A stretch of 6,023 bases of DNA from an uncultured Desulfovibrio sp. (GTDB lineage Bacteria; Desulfobacterota; Desulfovibrionia; Desulfovibrionales; Desulfovibrionaceae), in NCBI GenBank assembly GCA_900550745.1, contig URTO01000131.1, positions 1 through 6,023 on the forward strand, given 5' to 3'. Below are positions 5,600 through 6,023 of the stretch, piece after piece. Under the pieces are notes generated by a model. That model saw only the letters and a list, made by a program, of their open reading frames with translations. It searched no databases and had not been told where the DNA came from. The translations under genes were made by a program, and so were the position numbers. Every line of letters starts with the position of its first letter. Positions within the stretch are counted from its first letter, which is position 1.

Positions 5600-5635
5600 T
5601 GGCTATCCTTTCGGGATAGTAAGGCAAAATAGCCA
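5600..5635 (+). other. Mutually exclusive hairpins
   Basis: TGGCTAT (5600-5606) pairs perfectly with ATAGCCA (5629-5635). Alternatively CTATCC (5603-5608) pairs with GGATAG (5614-5619) around TTTCG. The two share bases, so only one can form at a time. This resembles a conformational switch, but the function is unknown and no downstream gene is seen within the window. Confidence 0.4.
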
Positions 5636-5647
5636 TTTCCTGCTGCG

Positions 5648-5659
5648 GCATAGCCGGAT
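5648..5659 (+). repeat. Exact 12-bp direct repeat, first copy (GCATAGCCGGAT)
   Basis: The 12-base word recurs exactly at 5720-5731. Both copies are preceded by GCTGCGG (5642-5648 and 5710-5716), with three extra bases between the two words in the second copy. A third GCTGCGG is at 5770-5776. Confidence 0.5.
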
Positions 5660-5719
5660 GTTTTGACGCTGAAAGGGGCATGGCCCCAAGAAGTTCCCAC
5701 GGCCCTGCCGCTGCGGGGT

Positions 5720-5731
5720 GCATAGCCGGAT
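5720..5731 (+). repeat. Exact 12-bp direct repeat, second copy (GCATAGCCGGAT)
   Basis: This is the second copy of the word at 5648-5659, lying 72 bases downstream, again next to GCTGCGG. Between the copies is a small hairpin GGGGC-ATG-GCCCC (5675-5687). Confidence 0.5.
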
Positions 5732-5734
5732 CTG

Positions 5735-5766
5735 AAAGCCTCTTCGGGAGGGCTCCCCCCGGCTTT
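5735..5766 (+). other. GC-rich hairpin in the downstream repeat region
   Basis: AAAGCC (5735-5740) and GGCTTT (5761-5766) form a perfect 6-bp outer stem. An alternative inner pairing AGCCTC / GAGGGCT (5737-5742 with 5748-5754, one bulge) shares the left arm. It directly follows the second copy of the 12-bp repeat. Confidence 0.35.
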
Positions 5767-5919
5767 GTCGCTGCGGCGGCGCTTCCGGTTTCAGGGCGAT
5801 GTTTCCAGTGCCTGTTTCAGCCCTCCGCCGCTCCGAACGCCCCGCCGCAATGCTTCCCGCCGATTGGACGCCGTAACAATGCTGAGGGGACACGTTTTCA
5901 AAAGGCCCTGTTATGGTTT

Positions 5920-5956
5920 GTGGTTGTTCCATCTCCACAGTGCGGTGAAAATACAG
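5920..5956 (+). repeat. Degenerate direct repeat, copy B
   Basis: This segment, starting GTGGTTGTTCCATC, aligns with 5521-5556 in the same orientation: 28 matching positions, eight mismatches and one gap. About 400 bp separate the two starts, with the hairpin-rich stretch between them. Confidence 0.5.
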
Positions 5957-6023
5957 CCTTTTTCTCCGGTTTTCCTCTTGGCGGAATACAGGGCTAAGGC
6001 ATTTTGTCGGTTATCCCTGTGGA

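Larger units (their letters stand above)
5498..6023. other. 526-bp stretch without a supportable gene
   Basis: Several open frames of 77-115 codons exist on both strands, but none resembles a known protein, none has a good ribosome site, and they overlap one another as expected of GC-rich DNA. No tRNA, tmRNA, RNase P RNA, SRP RNA or riboswitch signature was recognised. The stretch contains many short inverted repeats and two sets of direct repeats, listed separately. It continues past the end of the window. Confidence 0.6.

Noticed and set aside
5603..5938. A 111-codon minus-strand frame in the downstream region
   Set aside because: Composition is rich in Arg, Gln and Pro with no recognised motif, it overlaps repeats, and other frames of similar size overlap it.
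5924..5952. Promoter-like TTGTTC with GAAAAT at 17-base spacing
   Set aside because: Each hexamer matches the consensus only partly, and no gene follows within the window.
5680..5997. A 105-codon plus-strand frame in the downstream region
   Set aside because: No ribosome site or recognised domain; it crosses the hairpins and the degenerate repeat, so it is probably not translated.
6011..6023. A DnaA-box-like TTATCC near the window end
   Set aside because: The sequence continues CTG rather than ACA and has no neighbouring boxes, so it is not a supportable origin element.

Overview
The window comes from a GC-rich bacterial chromosome and is mostly ordinary housekeeping sequence. Six complete protein genes are present: gap, fba and surE on the minus strand, then an OB-fold/HD-domain gene, tmk and rnhA on the plus strand. 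The glycolytic pair next to each other, the unusual GAPDH coenzyme-site residues and the overall style of the proteins suggest a deltaproteobacterium/Desulfobacterota of the Desulfovibrio-Bilophila type. That placement is inference from memory of such genomes, not from a search. No rRNA, tRNA, CRISPR array, transposase or phage gene is visible.

Layout. Bases 5-3000 hold surE, fba and gap, transcribed leftwards in that order. GAPDH and class II fructose-bisphosphate aldolase are consecutive glycolytic/gluconeogenic enzymes. A terminator-like hairpin with a T tract lies between fba and gap, so gap may be expressed at a different level. SurE, a nucleotidase, is separated from fba by a 115-bp spacer with GC-rich hairpins. 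Bases 3001-3189 are a divergent control region. It contains a perfect TTGACA hexamer inside a short palindrome, and a terminator-like hairpin in the leader of each divergent gene. Bases 3190-4865 hold a YhaM-like OB+HD protein overlapping tmk by 16 bp, which suggests translational coupling. A long imperfect hairpin follows tmk, then rnhA at 5030-5497.

Bases 5498-6023 have no gene I can support. The stretch is crowded with small inverted repeats and carries two repeat pairs: a degenerate 36-bp direct repeat about 400 bp apart (28 matching positions by hand alignment) and an exact 12-bp repeat 72 bp apart. It looks like intergenic repeat material or a structured RNA rather than coding sequence.

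How the genes work together. gap and fba serve central carbon metabolism. surE, tmk, rnhA and the YhaM-like gene all concern nucleotides or nucleic acids: nucleoside monophosphate dephosphorylation, dTMP phosphorylation for DNA synthesis, removal of RNA from RNA:DNA hybrids, and probable 3'-5' RNA trimming. I did not find a new defence or mobile system. The best leads are the GAPDH coenzyme specificity, the leader hairpin of the putative ribonuclease gene, and the repeat-rich tail of the window.
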